25,715 nucleotides of DNA, taken from positions 1 to 25,715 of the forward strand of contig JALCCG010000295.1 in the NCBI GenBank assembly GCA_023212695.1, read 5' to 3'. This document shows positions 9,540-20,126 of the stretch, in pieces. Source of the DNA: Sporisorium sorghi (Eukaryota > Basidiomycota > Ustilaginomycetes > Ustilaginales > Ustilaginaceae). The stretch's first letter is position 1. The number at the start of each line of letters is the position of its first letter. The notes below the pieces were generated by a model. That model was given only the letters and a program-made list of their open reading frames with translations. It did not search any database and was not told the DNA's origin. A program made the translations under genes and the position numbers.

Positions 9540-10189
9540 GGACTTGATAGAGTGCAAAGAGAAGGAGCGTGATGAATGATGCTGTTTGAGACCAAGAGAT
9601 GTGCGGCTTGCTGAGTTTAGTTGGGGGGAAAAGATCGAGCGTCTATTAAAGAGACGAGGGGAGGGAGCTTGTTATTCAAGAATGGTGAGCCCACATTCCT
9701 GGTGTTTTGTGATGTGATGAGCCGTCTCTAGATGAGTGGGAGTTTGTCCAAGTCCAAGCGCGGGTCAATGGAGTGGTGCTCGGGTGAAGCGGTCGAGGCT
9801 CTCGTTGGGCTAGGCTGGGTACTGGATCAAGTGAGCCGTGACAATGTAGATGACAGGAGTGCCGAGACAATGTCGGTGGGGCAAGTGAAAGGTGGGGCCC
9901 TGAATGCAGGGTGTTGTCGAACGTGCGGTGGGTATATTAGAAATGGCGGTTCGCTACTGGTAGTCGAGCTTGCTAGAGGAGCATTAGAGCTGCTGCAGGG
10001 TTAGGCTTGGTTGACAATGTGCGATCTTGTGACGCGGTGGGGAGATGGTGGTACCAGACAGGGTGGTAAGAGGTGGTGATCAAGAGCCAAAAGAGGGTGG
10101 GACCGAGTAAAAGAGTGGAAGAGAGAAAACGAAGGTGACTAGAAGAGATGGAGCAACGTGGGACGAGAAGAAGCAGCAGCAGCAGCAGC

Positions 10190-10243
10190 GATGGCGATGG
10201 CGATGGCGATGGCGATGGCGATGGCGATGGCGATGGCGATGGC
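10190..10243 (+). repeat. Hexanucleotide repeat (GATGGC)9
   Basis: Nine perfect copies of GATGGC follow a short CAG run and sit about 650 bp upstream of the start codon of the 1312-aa gene. The unit keeps every frame open on both strands, giving dipeptide-repeat reading frames that I regard as noncoding. Confidence 0.95.
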
Positions 10244-10494
10244 GAGGTCGGTGGGCCAGAGAGATGTGGACGGAGCGTGGGACCGACAACGATCAAAGTC
10301 ATTGACGGAGCAAGAACAAGGGAGGGAGGCGATGCGTGGCAAATGCTGCAGAGATGGAAGCAAGGAGCGTGGGCATTTCGATACTTGACTAGCAAGCTCA
10401 GGTACGCAAGGAACAGCATTGCATTGGATGGCAATCATGTGCTGGCTTTTGCTTGTCGTGATGGCCAAAGAGGAATGGATGGTTCCTGTCCCGT

Positions 10495-10496
<2 letters not shown>

Positions 10497-10536
<40 letters not shown>
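10497..10536 (+). repeat. Tetranucleotide repeat (GCTT)10
   Basis: Ten perfect GCTT copies are followed by GCTC. A four-base unit in noncoding DNA; no associated gene feature is visible. Confidence 0.95.
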
Positions 10537-10539
<3 letters not shown>

Positions 10540-11654
10540 CGAGCTCAGCAGCAGCAGCAAGAAAGAGTGGCGGCGATTCGATTGGCGTCGAGGAATGTTG
10601 CCATTTCCACAAGTTGCTCAGCAGCAGCAGCTTAGCCACATTCGCAGTGTGATGACTGTGGAGAAATCGGCGTAACTTTGCGGCAGTTGAGCACACGTCA
10701 GAAAAAGTAACACACTCTCTCTCTTCTTCAAAGCGAGCAGCAAGGGGCGTGTCCCAATTGCACTTCCTTGAGAATGCAAGGCAGTCGAGATAAGCTCAGC
10801 CAGCTCGTCGTCACACGCTAATCAAGGCGGTTTGTGTGTGTATGCGTGTGTTTGTCTTCAAGGGGCTTCTGCCAGATCTTCTGTCGGAACAACCGTTCGC
10901 GCAAGGCAGCAGCAGTCCAGCGAGAGGGAGTGAGGCAGGAGCGGAGCCAAATGTCAAATTCGGCTAGGTTCCGATGCCTCCTTTTTATTTTTTTATTTTT
11001 TTTTTCGCAGTCCTTTTTCTAACAAGTCGGCCCTCGAAGCCAAGCGAGCGAGCGAGCGAGCGAGAGCTTACTGCAAGACTATGCAACCCTAAGCTGATGC
11101 CGTTCTATACACTTCGCTTGACTGTTGAATGCTTGAGGCTGCTGCTGCTCTTTGGAACCGGTCTGGAAGGATTTCTTCTACGGAACTCGAAAGCCACTGA
11201 GACGGGATTTTCTATCTCGCTCTCTCGCAGCAGCAGCAGCAGCAGAAGCAGCAGCTGTGCGTCCAGTGTTCCGCTCAAGCGAGATGCTGCCGCACTTTCC
11301 TGGTCGAAAGCTCGTAAGCTCGTTTCCTCACACTTTGATCCGCGTGGTAAGTTAGTCTGTGTATTGAATCTTGTTTCTGGATCTCAACGCTGCTCTGCTG
11401 TCAAGGCTGAACGACAACAGGCGCAGAGAGAGCAGCAACTCTTCGAAACAGTCAAAGCGGGACAAAGCGAGTGCATCGCCAGCTGCAAGGGGATGCGACG
11501 TGAGGAATTGGACAGGCAGATTGCTGTCTCTTTTCCGAAAAATTGAATTCCAACAAAAGCCTTCCTTGCTGCTGAAGCCTTGCTGCTGCAGCCGCTGGCT
11601 GGGCTTCGCTAAGATGCGCCTCCTGGCGTCGATCTGTTTCTGCCTCTGATCCTT

Positions 11655-11684
<30 letters not shown>
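11655..11684 (+). repeat. Trinucleotide repeat (GCA)10
   Basis: Ten GCA copies, with shorter CAG/GCA clusters at about 11228-11253 and around 10546-10560 and 10620-10632. The set makes this intergenic region unusually rich in CAG-type repeats. Confidence 0.93.
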
Positions 11685-11688
<4 letters not shown>

Positions 11689-12588
11689 GGGTCGCGCGGT
11701 CCTTCACACGCTACTGCACTTGGTCTCCCTCGCTCCTGCTTTGCTTCTCCGCACATCTGTCGCGGGTTTTGGACGTGGTTGAGACCGGAACCAGCTCTTT
11801 GGTTCTGCCATATGGCGGGTAGGCTGCCGCTTGGTTGGCGCGTTGCGTACAGTAGCGCGTGTAGACTAGCACGTCGCTGCCACTTGGCTTCAGCATGATC
11901 GCTATGATTGAGCGCGTTCAACAGTTAAGCCGCTACTACTTCGCATTCTCCTGAGACACACTAAACTCTGAGCATGTCTTGGCGGCTTATCTTCAACCTG
12001 CAACGGGTCGTCGGAGGCCGTTCCGAGTCGTGAGATCTCGAACAGTCTCTTGCTCACAATCTTGTCGGAGACGGCCGAGCCGAAGTTCGAGCATGGCCGT
12101 CCTGTCAAGAGCCAGAGACTGAGCTTCGACATCCGACGTTGCATTCAGACTAGCTTCGATAGTCAGTCGACGCTCGATTCAACAGACGCTGGTATCGGGG
12201 CATCGAGTCCCGATGCGAGGATGGTCCCTTCGGTGCTCGCGAAACCAAGATGCTTCATCGAAGAAAGCTTCTCTTAGCACAACGCTCTTCGCATCTTGCT
12301 CTTCTCCCTCAACGTCAGCTCCTGCGATCCGCCAATCTGTCAAACAGCTCCTTATGCTCCACCTGCATTGTAAACCATGCTCCGAACAGCGTCCTTGTGC
12401 CAATCGTCTTCGCAGACCGTCACACGCCAAAGTGCTTTCAGATTTGCATTGTGCTGAGTAGAGTCGAAGTGTGTATGATCGACAAGTGACCGACCGACCG
12501 CAATCTCAGCAACGACCTTTTGCGACAAGATCAGTGCAGGGTTGGGGCCGTGTAGAAAGGGTCGAGTTTGTTGAAGCGAAGCGGTCGT

Positions 12589-13579
12589 TTACTCGGAGTC
12601 CTCGAGGTACTGTTGGGCACAAGAAGGGAGACAAAGTATGTCAGAAGATGTAACGCTTGATCGAGTGAGAATAGAGTGTAGGAAAACGTACCTTTCCTCG
12701 GATGTCCTTCCACTGCTTCTGTTGGTGATGGAAAGCACGGTGTGTTCGCAAGTCGGAGACGAAGCAGATTGTGGTCAGTGATCAGCGAGTCCAGATGCGG
12801 ATAGTGCTCTTTCGGCAAGACAGGGAGCAGCAAGAGCGGCATCGCATGGTCATCGAGTGGTGTTGAAACAGTAGCAGGCGCCCTCTTGACGGAAAAGGCG
12901 AGACCGACATCAGATCCAAGATGCGCTGCATCGGTATCAGTCGACCATGGACGGACTGCTGACCCGCCATTGAGCAAGTGGTGGACCGATTTAAAATCTG
13001 CGGCCCCAATGCTATCCAAGGTAGGAAGACATGCGAGCAATCCATTCGAGCGCACCTAGCGCTGTTCTATTTGGTCGAAATGATGCCAGTCGTATGAAGA
13101 TGCCGTGCCGTTCGTTTGTAGATGCTCCGTGCTGCTCCACTGCCCTGCCTTATGCAAAGTAAGAGGCTCGTGTAGAAGCATCCAAGTTGAAAACTTACGC
13201 CCTTGTTATGCGCGTCCCACCATGCTGTGGTGGCAAGGTCGAAGCCGATACCGAAGGCAAAGGCACCAAAGAAGATGGTGCCGACGCTGATCGAAGCGAT
13301 TGGTGGGGAAAGAAAAGCAACATGTCAGCAAGAAAAGCTCTGCACCGGGTGTGGAGGTGCAGCTGCCAGATGAGCAGTCCTATGGCCGCGAGATGTGCGA
13401 TTGTGTCGTTGCCACTTCGATGGGCCAAGGGCGGTCGCCTTCGGGTAGAATGCACTGCGGAAGCGCAACTGTGGGTTGGATCTGGCAGCTGCTGTATCGA
13501 TCGATCGACTCGAGTTGGAAACATACTAAACCGAGTTACGCTTGAAGATGGTGTTGTAGACGGATTTGGCCAGCGACAT
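12589..13579 (-). CDS. QCR9: Cytochrome bc1 complex (complex III) subunit 9, four exons
   Basis: Joining minus-strand exons 13579-13527, 13286-13199, 12718-12692 and 12609-12589 gives a 62-aa protein. Subunit 9 is a small single-span protein of the mitochondrial inner-membrane cytochrome bc1 complex. Exon 1 encodes MSLAKSVYNTIFKRNSV, matching the family's conserved FKRN stretch. Exon 2 encodes the membrane helix (VGTIFFGAFAFGIGFD) followed by WWDAHNKG. Exon 3 (27 nt) encodes KQWKDIRGK and exon 4 (21 nt) YLEDSE plus stop. Introns are 240, 480 and 82 nt, with donors GTATGT, GTAAGT and GTACGT. All three have a CTGAC branch-site sequence before the acceptor. The length matches the family (about 60-66 aa). 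The 480-nt second intron is large for so small a gene. It is divergent from the BAR-like gene. Confidence 0.9.
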
Positions 13580-14921
13580 TGCGAATGAGTGCAGAGTGAT
13601 TGACTAGGTGACGATGCAAGTGGTGGAGGGGAAGGCAGAATAAGTCGACGAGATCAACGAGATGACATTGAGCACCGATACGCGTGCAATTCTTCTAGAG
13701 CACAGCACAACACGGCTCGGATTTGAAATCACTCTCGCTCTCTTGCCGTGCTGCCGGAACTTGGCGGATGCGTCGAAAAATTCGGAGCCGATGTTGATTT
13801 TGAAGTAAGCTTTTGTTGCTTAGCAAGATCTCACACTCCATCGACATTCTCTTTCTCGTACGAACGGTTGGCTCGACTCGACTTGATGCAGGGTTCTTCA
13901 AAAAAAAAAAAAAAAAATAGGAAATTTTTGAAAAAGCCTCGTGTCAGAGGTCGAGAGAGCCCCTGAGTCTCGCTTCTCTCGCTTCTTCTTTTGCCCCTCT
14001 CTTGACGCGGCAGGAAAAAAAAAAAAAAAAAAAAAAAAGAGGGGCTCGCTGCATGAAGCGCGTGTCTGGTCAACCCACGCGTTGCCCTGAGAGTGTCGCT
14101 GTGCTTTCTGCTCTGCAGAGACCAACAAACACACTTCGCTTGACGCACTCAACTGAGATGAAGCACGAAAGTCGATGATGGTGAGTGAGGCAGCATGTGG
14201 TCGCTCTGCTCAACATCATCATCTATCTTCGGCGTTCACACTCTGCACTCATCGTCATCATCATCATCATCGCATTGACTTGGGCGTTCAGTCTTGGCTT
14301 CAAGCTGCAGTCTGTGAAGCTTTCCTTCAGAAGCATGGGTTCGGTAACCTAACCCCTGTCCGTTGACGAGCCATCCTCACCTAAGTGAGCACCACTGATA
14401 GCATTGTGATTGTCTCTTCTTATCATCACGTCGGGCTGTGCTGAACGTATCGGACGAGCCGATGCCGAGAAAGCCTCGCTGAGAACCCCTGAGGAGGACG
14501 AGGCAAGAGTGCGTTCAGGAAAGAGCCTCGGATGCTCCATCCGAACACGGTCGGTGAAATGCAAAAGTGGGGTGACTGAGAAAAGTGCGGCCTTTCCGCT
14601 GCAGCCTCAACCAGCTGCAGAGAGCTGCATGTCGCCTGTCTGTCTGTCTCTCGCTCAACAAGGCTCGCCATCATCCTTCCACACCATCACTTCGTTCCTA
14701 TCCTCCAGCCTTCGTCATTGCTACGTCCTCGCCATCCCACACAAATCCTTTCAGGGAACTTCATCGTTCGCGCATCATCTCTACCATCTCTACGGCGCTC
14801 GACCACGATACATACCTTATCCACCTGGAACTATCGCAAGGCTGGAATCCTTTCGGACCATCATCGCTGCATTCATCTTCGTCGGCAATCCTCGACTGCC
14901 CTCATCAACACCGCCACCAGG
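13580..14921. promoter_or_regulatory. Divergent intergenic region between QCR9 and BAR-like gene
   Basis: This 1.3-kb region holds the promoters and leaders of both flanking genes. It contains A18 at 13900-13917, A24 at 14015-14038 and a (TCA)-type run near 14250-14270. From about 14640 to the start codon it becomes pyrimidine-rich, consistent with a TC-rich fungal leader. I find no gene in it. Confidence 0.6.
13993..14045. repeat. Inverted repeat enclosing an A24 tract
   Basis: The 8-base arm GCCCCTCT (13993-14000) is perfectly complementary to AGAGGGGC (14038-14045). The A tract 14015-14038 lies mainly in the loop. It could form a small hairpin in DNA or RNA; its role is unknown. Confidence 0.6.
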
Positions 14922-17900
14922 ATGAAAAAGGTGCAGCGCTTCATCGGCGTCGGCGACTCCAAGCCCGCCTCGGTGCCCTTGAGCACCAGCCCAGGCAACT
15001 CGTACCTCAGCGCTGCCATGGCCTCGAGTCCGTACGCATCCGCACCTACTACTCCTGGTGCTGCTGGTGTTTCAAGCAGCTACGATTCCAGCGCCAGCCG
15101 CCTCTTGCCGCCATCCCAGTCCACGCCAGCTCAGCAACCATCACAGCAGACCCGCTTCGGCTCCAAGCAGGTCTCGCCTCAATCTTCCCAGGTCTTTGCG
15201 ACGCCCCAACCCACAAGCGCATCCGCTCAGCAGCAATATTTTGACCTCCCCACCAGAGCCGTCTCGCCAACCCCACGCTCCGTCTCGCCCATGGCGGTGC
15301 CCACGCTCAGCCACTCTGCCTCCTCCTCCTCGGCGCTCAACCCTGGCGTCTCTCCCGCCGATGTCCACCTCGTCGAACGCCCCGACCTGCACAAGTCGCT
15401 CAAGGCGCTCGAGTCTCTGCTCGTCAACCTCGACGAGTATCGAGATCTCTCGGCTCGCTTGGCCAAAGTCGAAAAGAAGCTCGCCAAGAGCACCTCGGAG
15501 CTTGAGCGTACCAAGGTCGTCCTCGACACTCCCTCCCAAACGCTCCAGCTCACCTCGACCATGTTCGAGGGCCTCGCCGACGTCTCTTCTCGACATGCAA
15601 AGCACATCCAGAAAGAGTACGAGGCAGTCAACGATGCGTGCGCCAAGTACTTCAAAAAGGTGGCCAAGGAGGAGCGGGCCCACGACGAGCTCGTCCAGAC
15701 GCTCGATGCAAAGATCAAAAAGGCCAATGCTGCTCACGAAAAGAACGTCAAGAAGGCCACAGCAAACAAGGCACTCGAGTCGCACGACAAGTACATCGCC
15801 ACCGTCCAGGCGCTCACCAACGACATCAGCCGCGCCAAGAACGCACACGCTCTCTCGATGGCCGCCAAGAGTCACGCCTCATCGCTGCTCGTCGCCAGCA
15901 CTGTTGGCGGTTTGGCCGACGTCGAGTTCAAACGTCGCTGCGAGTCGGTGCGTCGTGTTGGCGCACACATCGGCCGCCTCAATCAGCTGCTGTGCTTCAC
16001 CTCGTCCGAGTTCATGCCTGCTCTCCAGGCCGCCGAGTTCCAAGATGTGGAGCAAGGTCAAGCCGAGTATCTCGCTGGGCTCGCCGCACAGGTCGAGGCG
16101 TCAGTGGCTGCTCAAGCCCAGATCAACGCCAAGATCAACGAAGACACACAGACCATCCTGCGTGCACAGGAGATGGGCTGGCGTCCGCCTTCGCCCCTGG
16201 CGCCGCCTGCTGCCAACTTTGCCAACCTCGGTCGCAGCAATAGCATCAACAGCAACGCCAGTCGAGCCACCGACTCAGCTGGGGCAAGTCGCGCGCCACT
16301 ACAGCAATCCGAGTCGAAGAGCAACCTCGCCGATAACAGCAGCGCCTCTGCCTCGTCCACGGCTGCCGCGCCTCGATCCACCTCGTTGCAGCTGCAGCCT
16401 GAGCAGGATACCACTGCCCGTTCACGTTCCAACTCGTCGTCTCGGGTTGAATCTCAATCCTCTTCCGTCCCCGTCCAGAGCGATGCCGCGTCAGTCCACA
16501 GCATTGCCACCGACCAGACTCCGCGTGCTGCGACGACTGCGACGAACGGCACCGCGTCACAGGCGCCACCATCATCCACGCAATCGAGCACCATGCTGAG
16601 CACGCCCAAGCCCAGTGCCAGTCTCATCCGTGCACTGTCGGGCTCGACGATCAAGTCGATGGCTGCCCAACCTCAGAGCTGGGACGGTGGTTCGGCCTCG
16701 TCCAGCTCCTCGGCGGTCGGTGCACGTGTGACGGCCGACACCGCATCGCTAGCACACGATCGCGGCGGCACCGATTCTTCGGCGCAAGAAGGTAGCATCG
16801 TCGACAAGCTGACGGTGCCACGCGAGGACTCGGATGCTCATCCTCCCAGCTTGAGTGCCACCAACAGCGCACAGGGCTCCGACGACGGCAATCGCATTCC
16901 TCGCACGCCTGACGAGAGCGAGCCCATGCCTTTGATGTCGCCGGCGCACAAGGCTTCCTTCCAGCAGCAGCAGCAGCAGCAGCAGTACGCCAAAGTGCGA
17001 CCTGCTGAGCGCGCACTCGAGCAATACCGAGAGCAAACGACAAGGGCCGAAACGTCGCCCATCGCGTCCAGGTTCGATCGCGGCAGCAATGCCGTGAACA
17101 ACGGCGCATCCAGGGCAGACGGCTCTGACGGCTCGTACGGCGGCAGCGCGGACCAAGCCAATGCGCGCAAGATCAGCCTCTGGGAACGCGAGCGCGAGCG
17201 CATGAGGCAGCTCGAGAGGGAAGAGGAATTGGCAGCCGCGCGCGCACCCGTCGCTGCCAACTACCAACGCCCTTCATCGGCGCTGTACTCGAGCAACACC
17301 GCTTCGTCGGCGTACAACGACAATGGCGGCTGGTCGCGGTCCAAGCTCAGCGATGGAGACGTCCACGACAAAGGCGTGGGCTCACAGTTGGGTCTCGGGT
17401 ATCCGCGTTCAACTGGCGCTGATGCGCATGACATGGATAGGTACGCTCCTGCGGTGGGGTCGACGCGGCTCTCCGCGGTCGGCGTGACGCGCTCGCTCAG
17501 CACCGACACCACGGCTTCGGAACGCAGCTTTGTCGCGCGCATGAAGGCTCGCTACCAGGCCGAAAAAGATCTGGAGCGTGAACAGCGCGAGCTCAACGTG
17601 CTCGAAAAGGAACGTGCTGCACGAAGGGCCACGATGGACCCGACCTTGTCGCTGCCCTCGATGAGCGGTGTTCGTGGCGGCCGCGTGCCGGAGATTGCGT
17701 CGCGGTACCAGACGGCAGCGGGCGCTGGAACGTATGCGCAGGAGGTGGGCCCCGGCGGTCGACGATACCACGACAGTCTGCCAGCCTACGCCCCCTCGGG
17801 TGGTGGGATCGGTTCACGAATGAGCGGCAAGGGCTCGGCGCTGTCAGCAGCGGCGGGCAACGGCAGCGTCGATGAGTTTGGCGGGATCGTCCGGGACAGC

Positions 17901-18335
17901 CGAATCCTTGCTTCCTCGGGAAGACGGGCTATGGAGCCACCGCATTCCGATGTGTGCGGGTGTCACCAGTGCTCGGCTCGACACTATGGCAGCGGCTCGA
18001 CCAGGGTGGACGAAGCAGGCCGCGAGGAGATCGTCTCCAGCGGTACACGCAGCAGCAACCCTCGCGAGTTTAACGTTCGCCACACATCCATGCCAGCGGT
18101 ACCGCGTCAGAGTCAGCAGGTGTATGCGAAGCAGCAGCCGCAGCAGCAGCAGGGTTCATACGCGTCGTCCCCGCCTCGTGCCACGCCTCGCGATGCGTAC
18201 GCGTACCGTGATCCGCAGCAGCATCTGGGCGCGCCGGTGGGCAGGGATGCAGCGGGACCGCGGCGCAGCTATGACGATGTCGATGGTGGGTCGAGACGCG
18301 TAGCGTTTGTACAGGAGCCTCAGACGATGCGTTGA
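14922..18335 (+). CDS. BAR-like coiled-coil protein with long disordered tail and C-terminal Cys motif
   Basis: This 1137-aa protein has a helical region at residues ~148-420 (HLVERPDLHKSLKALESLL onwards) with the charged heptad pattern and length of a BAR/F-BAR-type membrane-binding dimer, although I cannot assign the subfamily. After it come a long Ser/Ala-rich disordered part, a polyQ run near 681-688 from CAG repeats, and short highly charged helices near 751 and 870-903. A compact VCGCHQCSARHY motif near 1007-1018 could bind a metal or be lipidated. The start MKKVQRFIGVGD is chosen because it is the first ATG of the frame and lies just after a pyrimidine-rich leader; the frame extends upstream only from non-ATG codons. 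A role in membrane curvature, endocytosis or septation is plausible for a BAR protein but is inference. Confidence 0.85.
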   Translation: MKKVQRFIGVGDSKPASVPLSTSPGNSYLSAAMASSPYASAPTTPGAAGVSSSYDSSASRLLPPSQSTPAQQPSQQTRFGSKQVSPQSSQVFATPQPTSASAQQQYFDLPTRAVSPTPRSVSPMAVPTLSHSASSSSALNPGVSPADVHLVERPDLHKSLKALESLLVNLDEYRDLSARLAKVEKKLAKSTSELERTKVVLDTPSQTLQLTSTMFEGLADVSSRHAKHIQKEYEAVNDACAKYFKKVAKEERAHDELVQTLDAKIKKANAAHEKNVKKATANKALESHDKYIATVQALTNDISRAKNAHALSMAAKSHASSLLVASTVGGLADVEFKRRCESVRRVGAHIGRLNQLLCFTSSEFMPALQAAEFQDVEQGQAEYLAGLAAQVEASVAAQAQINAKINEDTQTILRAQEMGWRPPSPLAPPAANFANLGRSNSINSNASRATDSAGASRAPLQQSESKSNLADNSSASASSTAAAPRSTSLQLQPEQDTTARSRSNSSSRVESQSSSVPVQSDAASVHSIATDQTPRAATTATNGTASQAPPSSTQSSTMLSTPKPSASLIRALSGSTIKSMAAQPQSWDGGSASSSSSAVGARVTADTASLAHDRGGTDSSAQEGSIVDKLTVPREDSDAHPPSLSATNSAQGSDDGNRIPRTPDESEPMPLMSPAHKASFQQQQQQQQYAKVRPAERALEQYREQTTRAETSPIASRFDRGSNAVNNGASRADGSDGSYGGSADQANARKISLWERERERMRQLEREEELAAARAPVAANYQRPSSALYSSNTASSAYNDNGGWSRSKLSDGDVHDKGVGSQLGLGYPRSTGADAHDMDRYAPAVGSTRLSAVGVTRSLSTDTTASERSFVARMKARYQAEKDLEREQRELNVLEKERAARRATMDPTLSLPSMSGVRGGRVPEIASRYQTAAGAGTYAQEVGPGGRRYHDSLPAYAPSGGGIGSRMSGKGSALSAAAGNGSVDEFGGIVRDSRILASSGRRAMEPPHSDVCGCHQCSARHYGSGSTRVDEAGREEIVSSGTRSSNPREFNVRHTSMPAVPRQSQQVYAKQQPQQQQGSYASSPPRATPRDAYAYRDPQQHLGAPVGRDAAGPRRSYDDVDGGSRRVAFVQEPQTMR

Positions 18336-19101
18336 GAGCCGTGCGTAATAACGGATTAGGAGCACGTTATGATAGAATTGGACGCAAGGTCCACCTCGAT
18401 ACCCCTGTCTCTTAGTGTATATCCAAATGTATGGAGATAAGTTACCCATTTTTACATACGGGGTGCAGCGGATGGGTGCGTGCAACTGCGTATGGTGAGA
18501 AGTGCGAGCTGAGAGCGGCAGCTTGGGCCACCCTAAGCCCCTCCGTGTTGCAGAGGAACGCGGGCTACAAAGGGTCGCCGGTCAACCAAACCTTTGTATG
18601 CAGCTGTCATGTGCACACATGTCCATTTAGGCGGGCGTGCGGCTGGGTCGGCAATTTCTCTACTTGACCCCCCCACTCTGGACGGCGGCAATCGTGCAGG
18701 CGACGCTCCGCCTCGATGCTGTGCGTTCCCTGTGGTTGAATCAGGCCTCTGTCGGTCATCTCTTCATGTGGGGAAAGGAGGGTTTTTCGGCGATTTCTGT
18801 CGGGGTTGTGTACAACGACGAGAGGGGTTGCCTTCTCCGGCGATCAAGGAAGGGTCCTCTTTGAAGTATGCCTTTCCGCGAGCCGGCACCCAGGGTAGAC
18901 GATGTGAGTGCTTTGACCATATGCATTCCGAGAGCCGGCATTGGCGGAAGCGTTCGAGTTGTTTGCCACACTATCGCCCCCAAAAGGGGGTGCCTCTTTT
19001 GCGATCAAGTTGTGCGTTTAAGCGAAGAGCGAAAGAGTTGACCGAGCCAAAGCTTCGGCAGAGCTTCGCACTTCGCTTGCCATCGCATAGCCTTTGTTGA
19101 A

Positions 19102-19405
19102 GCGGGGATCGACAGGCATCCTGCTACGATGTGGGGTCGAGGCGGACCGAAACCTCCGTGTGTGCGGAAACATTGCCGGTCATCAGTCGCTGCGTCGACG
19201 TGCAGTTCGCAAAGACCTTCGTAAGCTCTGTGCTGCTAGTGATGCTAGTGAGTGAAGAAGGTTGTGAGTCTGAACGGATCTTGGGAAAGGCATGACGGGC
19301 TGTAGAAGCAGTGGCTCTGAAGTCGCCGGTGACGGGGTGTCAGTCCCGCCGACCGAACGTCGAGTTCGCGCGCATGATGAAAGGGTCCCCACCCCGCTTC
19401 CCCAC
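19102..19405. promoter_or_regulatory. Cluster of CreA/Mig1-type (SYGGGG) sites
   Basis: Five matches to the carbon-catabolite repressor consensus lie upstream of the GH115 start: GCGGGG 19102-19107, GTGGGG 19131-19136, and on the other strand CCCCAC 19387-19392, CCCCGC 19392-19397 and CCCCAC 19400-19405. The last three lie 50-65 bp upstream of the TATA box. The consensus is short, so binding is inference; it would fit glucose repression of a cell-wall-degrading enzyme. Confidence 0.4.
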
Positions 19406-19451
19406 ACTTTTGCTCGGGGTATGGCGGACAAGGCCATAACGAGGTACAGTG

Positions 19452-19458
19452 TATATAA
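19452..19458 (+). promoter_or_regulatory. TATA box of the GH115 gene
   Basis: TATATAA lies 94 bp upstream of the start codon at 19552, the normal distance for a regulated fungal promoter. Confidence 0.7.
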
Positions 19459-19551
19459 CGTCAGTCTCTGTTCCTTCCTATACGTCAAAGGTTCACAGCG
19501 TGACTGCTATCCAACTTGCCCTAAACGCCTGAACGCTCACTTCACTTCACA

Positions 19552-20069
19552 ATGCGCTCGTTCTGCCTCTGGACGTCGCTGGTGCTCGGGCTGACGCTCG
19601 CGTTCGCCCGAGCAGCCGACGACGATCGAGTCTGTCTCTCCACCGTACCTTTCAACACGACCCTTTCCACCACCGACGGCTACCTGCTCGCGAAAGCCGG
19701 CGAGACGACCGAGATCCTCACGTCGCGCGACGACTCGTCGGTCGTGCACCATGCCGCTGCGAGCTTTGCCGTCGATCTGATGCGCATGGTGCCCACGTCG
19801 ACCGTCGTCGTGCGCAACGTCACGTCTGCATCCGTCAAGCAGCAGAACCGCGCGAAAGAGAGGGTGGTGGTGGTGGTGGGCAGTGTGGAGGCGTGGTCTT
19901 CCGTCCGATCGGAATCGGCGCTGGTGCTGATGGGAGCGGATCGGAGGGGTGCAGCGTATGCGCTGTACACGCTGAGCGAGGAGCTGGGAGTGAGCCCTTG
20001 GAAGTGGTTCGCGGACGTGCATCCCACCGGTGGTGCGGGCTTGTACTACCATGCCGAGTAAGTTGCCAT

Positions 20070-20126
<57 letters not shown>

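Larger units (their letters stand above)
9540..12588. other. Three-kilobase microsatellite-rich intergenic region
   Basis: No gene could be supported here. It lies upstream of the 1312-aa gene and downstream of QCR9, so it holds the promoter and leader of the first and the 3' end of the second. It contains several simple repeats (listed separately), a (GCGA)5 run at 11044-11063 and a T-rich block at 10981-11005. Short open frames occur on both strands, the longest from an ATG being 149 codons at 11097-11546. None has recognisable motifs or clear splice structure. Confidence 0.5.
18336..19551. other. Intergenic region and GH115 promoter
   Basis: About 1.2 kb without a convincing gene. It marks the passage from the gene-dense part to the sparse subtelomeric part. 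A plus-strand frame at 18594-19100 starts from TTG and has no recognisable motifs. The right half is the promoter of the truncated GH115 gene. A perfect CCCCC-AAAA-GGGGG hairpin lies at 18977-18990. Confidence 0.5.

Noticed and set aside
11097..11546. 149-codon plus-strand ATG frame with an N-terminal hydrophobic stretch
   Set aside because: Serine run comes from a CAG-type repeat, no known domain, and competing frames look equally plausible; too weak to call.
11352..11921. Minus-strand frame with ten consecutive cysteines
   Set aside because: The Cys run is the (GCA)10 microsatellite read on the other strand.
11900..12480. Several short protein-like frames on both strands downstream of QCR9
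   Set aside because: All frames look similarly open, none continues through convincing splice sites, and no family was recognised.
12531..13055. 174-codon minus-strand frame
   Set aside because: It runs through intron 2 and exon 3 of QCR9 in a different frame from the conserved protein and crosses splice sites used by QCR9.
18594..19100. 168-codon plus-strand frame
   Set aside because: Begins at TTG, Cys/Arg-rich without pattern, no recognisable domain.
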